48,427 nucleotides of DNA from Bacteroidota bacterium (GTDB taxonomy: Bacteria > Bacteroidota > Bacteroidia > Bacteroidales > B39-G9), in contig JADFUR010000075.1 in NCBI GenBank assembly GCA_015222055.1, positions 1 through 48,427 on the forward strand. Direction: 5' to 3'. This document shows positions 17,650 to 25,856 of the stretch, in pieces (position 1 is the first letter of the stretch; the number at the start of each line of letters is the position of its first letter). The notes under the pieces were generated by a model, which saw only the letters and a program-made list of their open reading frames with translations, made no database searches and was not told the origin of the DNA. The position numbers and the translations under genes were made by a program.

Positions 17650-19671
17650 ATGTTGAAAAAATACACTGGCTTATTTATATTAATTTTTTTATTTTTTACG
17701 GCAAACTCTCAAGAACAAATAAAAGTAGAGAAACGAATCTACATTTCCCCTGAGGGTAGAATGTATATTAATAAATCACTTCCTGTTTATTTAAGAATTG
17801 CAACTTCACCTGAGGAGAATGCAGAATCGTATCTGCTTAAAAGTGAGGTAACAAAAAAATATTCAAATCCAATGTATTTAGACACCGAAGGCTATAATAC
17901 TGTACGCTCACCTTCTGAAGTAGACACTGCTTCAAAACAAATTGTTTATCCTCTACAAGATATTGTTTTTGAAATTTATTCAGATAGCCGTAAACCAAGA
18001 ACTATAGTGAAATTAGACAAAACCAAAAAATATATTCATAATAATGAAGTTTATTTAACTGCTAATGCTAATATTCTATTATCTGCTTCTGATGCAATGT
18101 CTGGAGTTCAATTTACATATTTTTCAATTGATGGTGCAGCTTATTTAAAATATTCTAAACCGCTTATTTGTGAGAAAGAAAAAAAATATTCTTTAAAATA
18201 TTACTCAGTAGATAATGTTGGTAATGTTGAGAAAGCTAAAACTAAAAAATATACTATTGATCTTACTTCCCCTGAAACAAAGTTAGAAGTAAAAGGAGAT
18301 AAATATAATGATATTTTGTCAGCCCGTTCAAAAATACTATTAAGCTCAGTTGATAATATTTCTGGAGTGGCAAATATCCATTATTCAATCGATTCCGGAA
18401 TCAACAGAATTTATAAGTATCCCATATCTGTAAAAAATCTTAAAGAAGGTGAACATAAATTTGAGTATTATGCCGTTGATCATGTTAAAAACAAAGAAAC
18501 TACTAAAACTTTTGAGTTTTATGTTGACAGAGCTGCCCCGATTTTAGTTGAAGAAATTGTTGGAAATAGTTTCTTAAACAATGGAAATGAATATTCTTCA
18601 GGCAGAACGCAATTAAAACTCACTGCTGTTGATAATAAGGCTGATATTAAAGGAATTTACTATTCGCTTAACAATGGGGAATATAAAAAATATGATAAAC
18701 CTGTTTATTTATCTAATGTTTCTGGTTCTTTAGCAATTAAGTCTTATGCTGTTGATAATGTGAATAATAGGAGCGTCGCTTCTGAACAAAGCACAAGAAA
18801 TAAAGCATCATATATTGACTTATCAGGACCAAAGTTAAGTTATTATTTTAAAGGTAAAGTATTTAAAATTAGCGATACAGCTTTTGTAAATAAGAAAACA
18901 AAAATATATTTAAAAGCCCTTGATAAAGAATCTGGATTAAATTTACTTAATTATAAACTTGACACTAGCAATGAAAAACCTTACGATAAACCATTTTTAA
19001 TAAGTGATGATAATTCTCATAGTGTTCAAATAATTGCTTACGATAATGTTAATAATTCTAATACATTGAAATTTAATTTATATGGAGACAATGTTGGTCC
19101 TGAGATATTTCCGCGTTTTAGTATTGTTTCATTAGGAAAGAAAGATTACCAAGGAGAAATGCTTGATTATTATCCCGCTGCAGTAGTCTTGTTTTTGTCT
19201 GCAACAGATAAAAAAGTTCCTATTGAGAATATTTATTATTCAATAAACGGAACCCCTGAAAAGGTTTATACAAGATTTATATCTGGTTTTAAAAAAGGTA
19301 AAAAATATGATATCGAAATGCGAGCTGTTGATTTACTAGGTAATGTTTCAAAAGATAGTGTTAAATTTTCTATTGATAACACAGGTCCCAAAATTTTTAC
19401 TCGTTTTAATACTCGTTCATTTGGAAAAAGAGATTTCAATGGCAAACAAATTGATATATATCCAACTCAAGTAGCCTTATATATCTCAGTTACAAACACA
19501 ACTGTAGCCTACGATAGAATTTATTATTCAATAAACGGCTCTGCAGAAAAAATTTATCAGGGTAAAATATTTGGATTTAAAGGAAATTCCAATGTTGATC
19601 TAAAAATAAGGGCTCTTGATAAGCTAGGTAATCAAACAACAAAAGAGATTCAATTTGCCACTCAAAATTAA
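17650..19671 (+). CDS. Secreted/periplasmic protein with six OmpL47-type repeats
   Basis: A 673-aa exported protein (signal peptide about 1-20, ending ANSQ). After an N-terminal segment of about 110 residues come six Ig-like repeats of 85-95 residues, each with an LSASDxxSGVxxxYYSIDG-like strand and ending YAVDNVGN...DxTGP. This is the OmpL47-type beta-sandwich pattern. The last two repeats (about 490-673) resemble each other most, also at DNA level, suggesting a recent internal duplication. There is no lipobox or T9SS-type C-terminal domain that I can see. It closes the signalling operon just before a strong terminator. It may be a surface-associated sensor partner or an unrelated structural protein; its role is unknown. 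Confidence 0.75.
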   Translation: MLKKYTGLFILIFLFFTANSQEQIKVEKRIYISPEGRMYINKSLPVYLRIATSPEENAESYLLKSEVTKKYSNPMYLDTEGYNTVRSPSEVDTASKQIVYPLQDIVFEIYSDSRKPRTIVKLDKTKKYIHNNEVYLTANANILLSASDAMSGVQFTYFSIDGAAYLKYSKPLICEKEKKYSLKYYSVDNVGNVEKAKTKKYTIDLTSPETKLEVKGDKYNDILSARSKILLSSVDNISGVANIHYSIDSGINRIYKYPISVKNLKEGEHKFEYYAVDHVKNKETTKTFEFYVDRAAPILVEEIVGNSFLNNGNEYSSGRTQLKLTAVDNKADIKGIYYSLNNGEYKKYDKPVYLSNVSGSLAIKSYAVDNVNNRSVASEQSTRNKASYIDLSGPKLSYYFKGKVFKISDTAFVNKKTKIYLKALDKESGLNLLNYKLDTSNEKPYDKPFLISDDNSHSVQIIAYDNVNNSNTLKFNLYGDNVGPEIFPRFSIVSLGKKDYQGEMLDYYPAAVVLFLSATDKKVPIENIYYSINGTPEKVYTRFISGFKKGKKYDIEMRAVDLLGNVSKDSVKFSIDNTGPKIFTRFNTRSFGKRDFNGKQIDIYPTQVALYISVTNTTVAYDRIYYSINGSAEKIYQGKIFGFKGNSNVDLKIRALDKLGNQTTKEIQFATQN

Positions 19672-19680
19672 CAAATTCAT

Positions 19681-19718
19681 TTTGTAGAGGATTTGATATT
19701 AATTCAATCCTCTACAAA
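19681..19718 (+). terminator. Intrinsic terminator after OmpL47 gene
   Basis: A 13-bp perfect stem, TTTGTAGAGGATT at 19681-19693 with its complement at 19706-19718, a 12-nt loop, then an A/T-rich tail. It follows the stop of the OmpL47-repeat gene by 9 bp and ends the block that contains siaC, the kinase and the phosphatase. Confidence 0.85.
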
Positions 19719-19769
19719 AATATTTCATAAACACCTCTTTCAAATTGTAAAGGAAACCAATATCTTATT

Positions 19770-21074
19770 ATGGATAATTTTGTTCAATCGAATAAAAGAA
19801 CTAAAGGGCAAAGTTTCAAAAAAGATATACAGTATTATAAATTTTGCTCATATGGATTTTTAAAAAATCTAAGGTTTTTTGATGCGTTTATTTTATTATT
19901 TTTTTTAGAAACAGGTCTTACTTTTCTACAGATAGGAACAATATACACTATTCGTGAAATTTCTGTTAATATTCTTGAAATTCCTTCAGGTATAATTGCC
20001 GATTCCTTAGGCCGAAGAAGAACAATGATTTTTTCGTTTATCAGTTATATCATTTCTTTTTTAATATTTTATTTTGCTACTAAGTATTTTTTATTTGTTA
20101 TAGCCATTTTATTTTATGCCTTTGGTGATGCATTCCGAACCGGCACTCATAAAGCAATGATTTTTGAATATCTAAAAATTAAACACTGGGAAAATCAAAA
20201 GGTTTATTATTATGGACACACAAGATCTGCTTCACAAATTGGCTCGGCTGTATCTGCATTAATTGCTGCGGCAATTGTTTTTTATACAGGTTCTTATAAA
20301 GTGATTTTTATATATTCGGTAATTCCTTATTGTATTGATTTATTATTAATGATTTCTTATCCTAAAGAATTAGATGGTGAGTTGAAAGAATTTAAAAAAG
20401 AATTAATAAAGAAAAAGTTTAAAAAAGTGTTAAAAACTTTTATTAGCTCAATAAAAGATATTCAAGTTTTAAAAATAACAGCCAATTTGTCTGTTTACAG
20501 CGGTTTTTCCAAAATTTCTAAAGATTATATTCAATCAATATTACAAACATTTGCCCTTTCATTACCATTACTTTTTGCAGTTAGTGACAAACAACAAATT
20601 TCTATTGTTGTAGGTATATCATATTTTGTAATTTATTTTATTACTTCTATAGCTGCACGAAACTCTGGTAATTTTTCAAGCTTTTTTAAGAATTTAAATA
20701 AAATTTTGAATCTAAGTTTGATTTTGGGTTTCTTAATGGGGGGGTTTTGCGGATTTTTTTATAATAGAAAACTATTTGCTTTCTCAATAATATTTTTTGT
20801 AATTATATTAATAATAGAGAACATTAGGAAACCTATTGGAGTTGCTTATTTGAGTGATAAAACAGATGAAGATATACTTACAACCATTTTATCCTTTGAG
20901 TCTCAGATTAAGACCTTAACGGCCGCAATTCTTGCTCCTGTATTGGGATTTTTTGCCGATAAATATGGGGTAGGGAATAGCTTTATTATTGTTTCTGCTA
21001 TTTTAATAATAATAAGTCCTCTTTATTTTTTGAATTTCAAAGAGAAAAATAATTTTTTATCTATAAAACAGTAA
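19770..21074 (+). CDS. Major facilitator superfamily transporter
   Basis: A 434-aa integral membrane protein with about 12 helices. After the second helix it has the MFS motif-A-like loop ADSLGRRRTM, preceded by the EIPSGIIAD segment seen in this subgroup. The central loop (about 200-225) is very lysine-rich, as expected for a cytoplasmic loop. No substrate can be assigned. Its TAA is followed without a gap by the stop codon of the convergent SixA-like gene, so transcripts of the two genes must overlap or terminate inside the neighbour. Confidence 0.85.
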   Translation: MDNFVQSNKRTKGQSFKKDIQYYKFCSYGFLKNLRFFDAFILLFFLETGLTFLQIGTIYTIREISVNILEIPSGIIADSLGRRRTMIFSFISYIISFLIFYFATKYFLFVIAILFYAFGDAFRTGTHKAMIFEYLKIKHWENQKVYYYGHTRSASQIGSAVSALIAAAIVFYTGSYKVIFIYSVIPYCIDLLLMISYPKELDGELKEFKKELIKKKFKKVLKTFISSIKDIQVLKITANLSVYSGFSKISKDYIQSILQTFALSLPLLFAVSDKQQISIVVGISYFVIYFITSIAARNSGNFSSFFKNLNKILNLSLILGFLMGGFCGFFYNRKLFAFSIIFFVIILIIENIRKPIGVAYLSDKTDEDILTTILSFESQIKTLTAAILAPVLGFFADKYGVGNSFIIVSAILIIISPLYFLNFKEKNNFLSIKQ

Positions 21075-21557
21075 TTATAATTGTTCATATAAAAATAATT
21101 TACCTTCTCTAACTTTAACATTATTCCAAGATTCAACATTAAATTCTATACCAATAGTTGTTGACGGTTTAAAATTAACAAAATTACTTATTAATAGATT
21201 ATTGGCAATTGTTGATAAATCAGGATTGTGTGAAACAATCATAATACAATTATAATTAGAATTGATTTTTGAAATAATATTTAATAAATCAATTGTAGTA
21301 AATCCGCTATATAACAAATTGTTTGAACTGATTTTTTCAAAAGGAAAATTTTGTTCTTTTGAGAATATTTCGGCTGTTTGCTTAGCCCTATTGGCTGGAC
21401 TTGAAATAATTAATTCCGGTTTAATATTTTTTTTTACAATTGTTTTTGCAATAGCAGTTGCTGTTTGTTTACCATAATCAGTTAGATTTCTTTCAAAATC
21501 AGTAGATTTATAATCTGTTTCGGCCTGAGCATGACGAACTAAAATAATTTGTTTCAT
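21075..21557 (-). CDS. SixA-like phosphohistidine phosphatase
   Basis: A 160-aa member of the histidine phosphatase superfamily (phosphoglycerate-mutase-like). The catalytic LVRHAQAE motif carries R8-H9, and the second active-site histidine is H110 in VSHNPDL; SSPANRAKQTAE holds the phosphate-binding Arg. E. coli SixA removes phosphate from phospho-His in HPr-like or phosphorelay proteins; the target here is unknown. The length matches SixA. It ends flush with the convergent MFS gene. Confidence 0.88.
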   Translation of the reverse strand: MKQIILVRHAQAETDYKSTDFERNLTDYGKQTATAIAKTIVKKNIKPELIISSPANRAKQTAEIFSKEQNFPFEKISSNNLLYSGFTTIDLLNIISKINSNYNCIMIVSHNPDLSTIANNLLISNFVNFKPSTTIGIEFNVESWNNVKVREGKLFLYEQL

Positions 21558-21766
21558 GGTTTTATTTAATTGTGAATTATGGATATTTAAATTTTTTATG
21601 ATTTTAATAACATTTCTGAATTTTACGTTTCAAATTTCATTATCTAATCATTCCCTTTCCAATTTGCTGGGACAAGTAATATTTTTAAAACCAATCATGT
21701 ATGTTTTATGTTTTTATTATATTTAATTTCTAAAAAGTTGATTAGGGCATTGTTTCCAAATTTATT

Positions 21767-21799
21767 AAAAAAAAAGCTATCAATTGATAGCCCTTTTTT
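21767..21799 (-). terminator. Terminator downstream of rocD
   Basis: The palindrome GCTATCAATTGATAGC (21776-21791) is flanked by A9 on its left and CCTTTTTT on its right, giving a U-run in both directions. It lies about 30 bp beyond the rocD stop on the minus strand. Confidence 0.75.
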
Positions 21800-21821
21800 G
21801 ATTTTTTATTTAAATATCAGA

Positions 21822-23042
21822 CTATTGAAAATCTTCAAAAGTATCTTTAATAATTTCAATAGCTTCTCGCATTTGTTTCTCATTAATTATAAGAGGAGGA
21901 GTGAAGCGAATAATATGATTGTGAGTTGGTTTTGCTAATAAACCATTTTCTTTAAGAGCAAGGCAAACGTCCCAAGCTGATTTTCCATTTTTTGGTTTAA
22001 TAACAATTGCATTAAGCAAACCTTTACCTCTAACTAATTCAATCATTTCAGATTTTATGCTTGACATTTCATATCTGAAAATTTCACCCATTTTCATTGA
22101 GTTTTCACAAAGTTTTTCCTCTTTAATAACTTCAAGGGCAGCAATAGAAACTTTAGCAGCAACAGGGTTTCCTCCATAAGTAGAACCGTGTTCTCCAGGT
22201 AATATGGTTAGCATAATTTCGTCGTCAGCCAAAACTGCAGAAACAGGCAACATTCCGCCAGAAATTGCTTTTCCTAGAATTAATACATCAGGACGAACAT
22301 CTTCATAATCACAAGCTAACATTTTACCAGTACGAGCAAGTCCTGTTTGTACTTCATCAGCCATAAATAATACATTATGTTTTTTACATAAGTCTGCAGC
22401 TGTTTTTAAATAGCCATCTTCAGGTACATAAACACCGGCTTCTGCCTGAATAGGCTCAACTAGCATACCTGCAACATTAGGATCTTGAACTGCTTTTTTA
22501 AGAGCTTCAAGATTATTATATTCAATTTTTTCAAATCCAGGAGTGAAAGGACCATAATCTTTAAATGCATCAGGGTCTGATGATAATGAGATTATTGTTA
22601 TTGTTCTTCCATGAAAATTGCCATTACATACAATAATTTTTGCTTCGTTTTGTGGTATTTTTTTAACTTTATATCCCCATTTTCTACATAGTTTTAATGC
22701 AGTTTCATCTGCTTCTGCCCCAGAGTTCATTGGAAGTACCTTGTCATAACCAAAATATTTGGTTACATATTCTTCCCATTCACCCAAAACATCATTATAA
22801 AAAGCTCTTGATGTTAAGGCTAATTTTTTAGATTGCTCTGTCATCGCTTTTACAATTTTTGGATGACAATGTCCTTGGTTTACCGCTGAGTATGAAGCAA
22901 GAAAATCAAAATATTTTTTCCCGTCTGTGTCCCATACATAAACACCTTCACCTTTTTCTAATACTACTGGTAGTGGATGGTAATTGTGTGCACCAAATTT
23001 ATTTTCTCTGTCCATGTAGTCTTTTGCTGTCATTTTTGTCAT
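21822..23042 (-). CDS. rocD: Ornithine--oxo-acid aminotransferase
   Basis: PLP-dependent class-III aminotransferase converting L-ornithine and 2-oxoglutarate to glutamate-5-semialdehyde and glutamate, linking arginine breakdown with proline metabolism. The 406-aa length is normal. Motifs: [13 protein letters not shown] (107-119) for cofactor phosphate binding, [13 protein letters not shown] with D229, and the Schiff-base lysine K258 in [10 protein letters not shown]. The N-terminal [18 protein letters not shown] is characteristic of ornithine rather than acetylornithine enzymes. An ATG three codons in (23033) is an alternative start. It is a single-gene unit with its own terminator. Confidence 0.93.
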   Translation of the reverse strand: MTKMTAKDYMDRENKFGAHNYHPLPVVLEKGEGVYVWDTDGKKYFDFLASYSAVNQGHCHPKIVKAMTEQSKKLALTSRAFYNDVLGEWEEYVTKYFGYDKVLPMNSGAEADETALKLCRKWGYKVKKIPQNEAKIIVCNGNFHGRTITIISLSSDPDAFKDYGPFTPGFEKIEYNNLEALKKAVQDPNVAGMLVEPIQAEAGVYVPEDGYLKTAADLCKKHNVLFMADEVQTGLARTGKMLACDYEDVRPDVLILGKAISGGMLPVSAVLADDEIMLTILPGEHGSTYGGNPVAAKVSIAALEVIKEEKLCENSMKMGEIFRYEMSSIKSEMIELVRGKGLLNAIVIKPKNGKSAWDVCLALKENGLLAKPTHNHIIRFTPPLIINEKQMREAIEIIKDTFEDFQ

Positions 23043-23247
23043 ATCAAATAAAGTTTAAAAGATTTTTACTATAATTTTCTTATTACAAAAATGCTAATAA
23101 GTTTTAAATTTTTCAACTAACAATGAACTTATTTTTTAATGCCTTTTTTAACGAAATAAGTCAAATTTCTGATTGTGAGTGTTTTAATATTTAAATTTTA
23201 TTTTTTAAGTTAAAAAAAGAGTTGTTTAACATGTTTTTGATAAATAA

Positions 23248-23279
23248 AAAAGCTGACTATATTATTATAGTCAGCTTTT
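23248..23279 (-). terminator. Strong bidirectional terminator
   Basis: A 14-bp perfect stem (23248-23261 with 23266-23279; core AGCTGACTATA) with the 4-nt loop TTAT and A/T tracts on both sides. It lies 26 bp beyond the stop of the DUF5684-like gene (minus strand). The rest of the 23043-23304 gap shows nothing I recognise. Confidence 0.88.
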
Positions 23280-23304
23280 AATTTGATTAATGCTTGTATG
23301 ATAG

Positions 23305-23679
23305 TTAAAAATCTTTGCTTCCTTGAAATTTAGATTTGTCAAAAGCAATAATAGCCATAAATATGATTGTTAAGAAAAATAAACCAACAGTAAATCCACT
23401 TGTTTTTTCAAACGATTTTGAAAGTCCATCATAAATAAGTACCAGAAATACGATGTTAACTATTGGAATAAATAAAAGAAAAATCCACCACCATGGTTTT
23501 CCGGCAATCCTAATAATTGTAATAGTATTGTAAATAGGTATAAAGCTAATCCATCCTGCCTCACCGCCTTTTTCAAATAAAAACCACAGCGTTATGATTT
23601 TAAAAGCAAGGATTAATACTGATATTGTTATAATAGTGCCTATTCCGAGCGCTAAAATTGAAAACATAATTTCTTCCAT
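23305..23679 (-). CDS. Small DUF5684-like membrane protein
   Basis: A 124-aa protein with about four hydrophobic helices (about 8-32, 60-85 with GKPWWWIFLLFIPIVN, and 95-112). The EKGGEAGWISFIPIYN...GKPWWW pattern is that of the DUF5684 family, which is often found beside or fused to signal peptidase genes. No such neighbour is present here. The function is unknown. The C-terminus (FDKSKFQGSKDF) is soluble. It is transcribed on its own and followed by a strong terminator. Confidence 0.75.
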   Translation of the reverse strand: MEEIMFSILALGIGTIITISVLILAFKIITLWFLFEKGGEAGWISFIPIYNTITIIRIAGKPWWWIFLLFIPIVNIVFLVLIYDGLSKSFEKTSGFTVGLFFLTIIFMAIIAFDKSKFQGSKDF

Positions 23680-23736
23680 ATTATAATATATTAGTTATAT
23701 ACAAATATAAAAATAATATAAGAATATCAAAATTTT

Positions 23737-25773
23737 TTATTTTGAAAGGCGGAGAAGAGCTGTTTCAATTCCCAATAAAATTAGAGCGAAAATTAGGAAC
23801 ATTTTCCACAAAGGTTTGCCATTATTTATTTGGGTGAGATTCTGAGTAAAATATTTATTTTGTGACTTCAAAATAGTTGCGTTTTTTAAATTGTTCTTAT
23901 TTAATAAATTGGCTAATTCATTTTTTGAGTAATAATTTAATTCAGATTCTTCACGGTTGTAATTAAATGATATAACACTGAGTATTTTATTATTGTTTTT
24001 AATAATGTAGTTCGCTGCTTTTTTTATCTTATTATTAATAAAGAGAATAATTTTTGTGTCAATAATTTTTCTTTGTGGTATAAAATCAAAATTAAGCTCA
24101 TTGTTGATAATGTGAAATACATTATTATTACTTGAGTATTTTTTATTTAACTCAATTATTTTGTTTTCACCTATTGTATAAAAAGCATCATAAAATGATT
24201 GGCTAAACAATGCTATATTATAAAAAGTAGGAACAAATAGTGAGTTTTTAGAAATATTGCTGCAATCTTCACTTAAAGGAAGAGAAAAAATATAGATTTT
24301 TCCTTTTTTTATTGGCAAAACGGATAAGATTACTTCTTTGTTGGCTGTTAAAATATTCTCATTTTTAGAGTAAGTCCTTTTAGTAAAAGCAAAATGCTTA
24401 AAAATAAAAGGTAAATCAACATCCTTTTCAATTTTTTCAAACACGTTTTTATATAACTCGTTTTTGTAATTTATATAGTTAATCTTAATTTTTTGGCTGT
24501 CTATCTCTGTTATTTTGTTTGATTTAATTTCAGATAAAAATTTATTATATGTGTTAATATCAGCATCAAAATTTGGCAAAAAGAGAAGTGTGCCACCATC
24601 TTGAGCATAATTAATTAGCTTTTGTGATAATCCTGATGAGATATTTTTTACTGAGTTGATTATAATTAATTGATAATTTGATATTTGTGAAAAATTTAAA
24701 TTATTAACCAGCGAATTGCTAAGTGAAAAAGTATTGTCGTTATTATATAAAGCATTAATAAATTTGTTGTCAGAGTCTTCATTAATGGACAATATTTTCA
24801 CATTGCGATTAATTAAATAACTAAAATAATAAGTATTGTCATAAGTAATAGGATAGTCAGTAATTTCAATTTTTCCTTTGTGAATACCCGAATGTTTATT
24901 TGAATAGGATAGAGGAATAACTTGATTAGAGTTTTTTTCTATACTGAAACTTGATAAAGCTTTTATTGTATCGTTAATGAGAAGTTTTATTGGTATGTTT
25001 TGGTATGATTCATTTGAGTTATTTATTATTTTAACAAATAATTTTTCGGGATTATTTCTTTTGTGACTGGGTGTTTCGAACCAACAAGAATCGATAAATA
25101 AATTATTTACAGATTCGGCATTTTGTGGAACTAACAACACATTTACATTAGTATCATTTTTTATTTGATTAAAATTTGCGAAGTTTTTTTGAAAATCAGA
25201 AATTATAAATACCGTCTTTTTTTGATTTGAAGAATTTAAAAAATCGTTTTGTTTAGAAAGAATCTGACTTAATTTTTTTGTGTTTGAACTGATTTTAATA
25301 TCTGATAAAAATTCAATAAGCTGTTCTTTATTAACAAAGTGCTGGTGTCTTGAATCAAAATCATTTGTTAGTAATAAGAACTCTGTGTTTGGTTTAAAAG
25401 CATCAGCAATTTGACGGGCTTTATTTTTCGAAATATCAAGTAAATTACCGTATCTGTTTTCGGCATTCATGCTAAATGAATTATCAACATAAATGCTTAC
25501 AGCTTGTTTTTTATTGCTTATAAAATTATTGTTAACAGGTATATATGGCTGAGCGAATGCAATTACTAAAGATGCTATTATTAATATTCGACTTATTAAG
25601 ACAAGTATGTGTTTTAGCTGAGACTTTGACTGTGTCTCTTGTTTAATATTTTTTAGAAATTTTACATTACTGAAATATATAGTTTTATATCGCCTGAAAT
25701 TAAATAAGTGAATTATTATTGGAATAACAATTGCTATTAAAGCAAACAGAAATTTAGGATATAGAAAGTGCAT
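23737..25773 (-). CDS. BatA-domain/vWA-like membrane protein
   Basis: A 678-aa membrane protein common in Bacteroidota. The N-terminal BatA domain has two helices with the typical FLYPKFLFALIAIVIPIIIHLFNFRR text, then a vWA-like domain with the modified metal site VDNSFSM in the DxSxS position, a central glutamine-amidotransferase-like region (about 330-400, including YAQDGGTLLFLP), and a C-terminal anchor (LWKMFLIFALILLGIETALL). It belongs to the same broad family as the bat-operon proteins at the right of the window, but is a different, longer type. Its exact role is unknown; an envelope function is likely. It lies upstream of and in line with nothing obvious; the TonB receptor behind it is on the same strand with an 83-bp gap. 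Confidence 0.82.
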   Translation of the reverse strand: MHFLYPKFLFALIAIVIPIIIHLFNFRRYKTIYFSNVKFLKNIKQETQSKSQLKHILVLISRILIIASLVIAFAQPYIPVNNNFISNKKQAVSIYVDNSFSMNAENRYGNLLDISKNKARQIADAFKPNTEFLLLTNDFDSRHQHFVNKEQLIEFLSDIKISSNTKKLSQILSKQNDFLNSSNQKKTVFIISDFQKNFANFNQIKNDTNVNVLLVPQNAESVNNLFIDSCWFETPSHKRNNPEKLFVKIINNSNESYQNIPIKLLINDTIKALSSFSIEKNSNQVIPLSYSNKHSGIHKGKIEITDYPITYDNTYYFSYLINRNVKILSINEDSDNKFINALYNNDNTFSLSNSLVNNLNFSQISNYQLIIINSVKNISSGLSQKLINYAQDGGTLLFLPNFDADINTYNKFLSEIKSNKITEIDSQKIKINYINYKNELYKNVFEKIEKDVDLPFIFKHFAFTKRTYSKNENILTANKEVILSVLPIKKGKIYIFSLPLSEDCSNISKNSLFVPTFYNIALFSQSFYDAFYTIGENKIIELNKKYSSNNNVFHIINNELNFDFIPQRKIIDTKIILFINNKIKKAANYIIKNNNKILSVISFNYNREESELNYYSKNELANLLNKNNLKNATILKSQNKYFTQNLTQINNGKPLWKMFLIFALILLGIETALLRLSK

Positions 25774-25856
25774 TTGTTAGTAAAAAGTTAAAAATTAAAG
25801 CGTCAAAAATTTATCATTTATGTTTCTATTAAATAAAAACCTCCGAATTTACAAAT

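Noticed and set aside
21075-21557. Opposite-strand frames in SixA and other genes as antisense genes
   Set aside because: They mirror conserved coding sequence on the other strand and have no motifs of their own.
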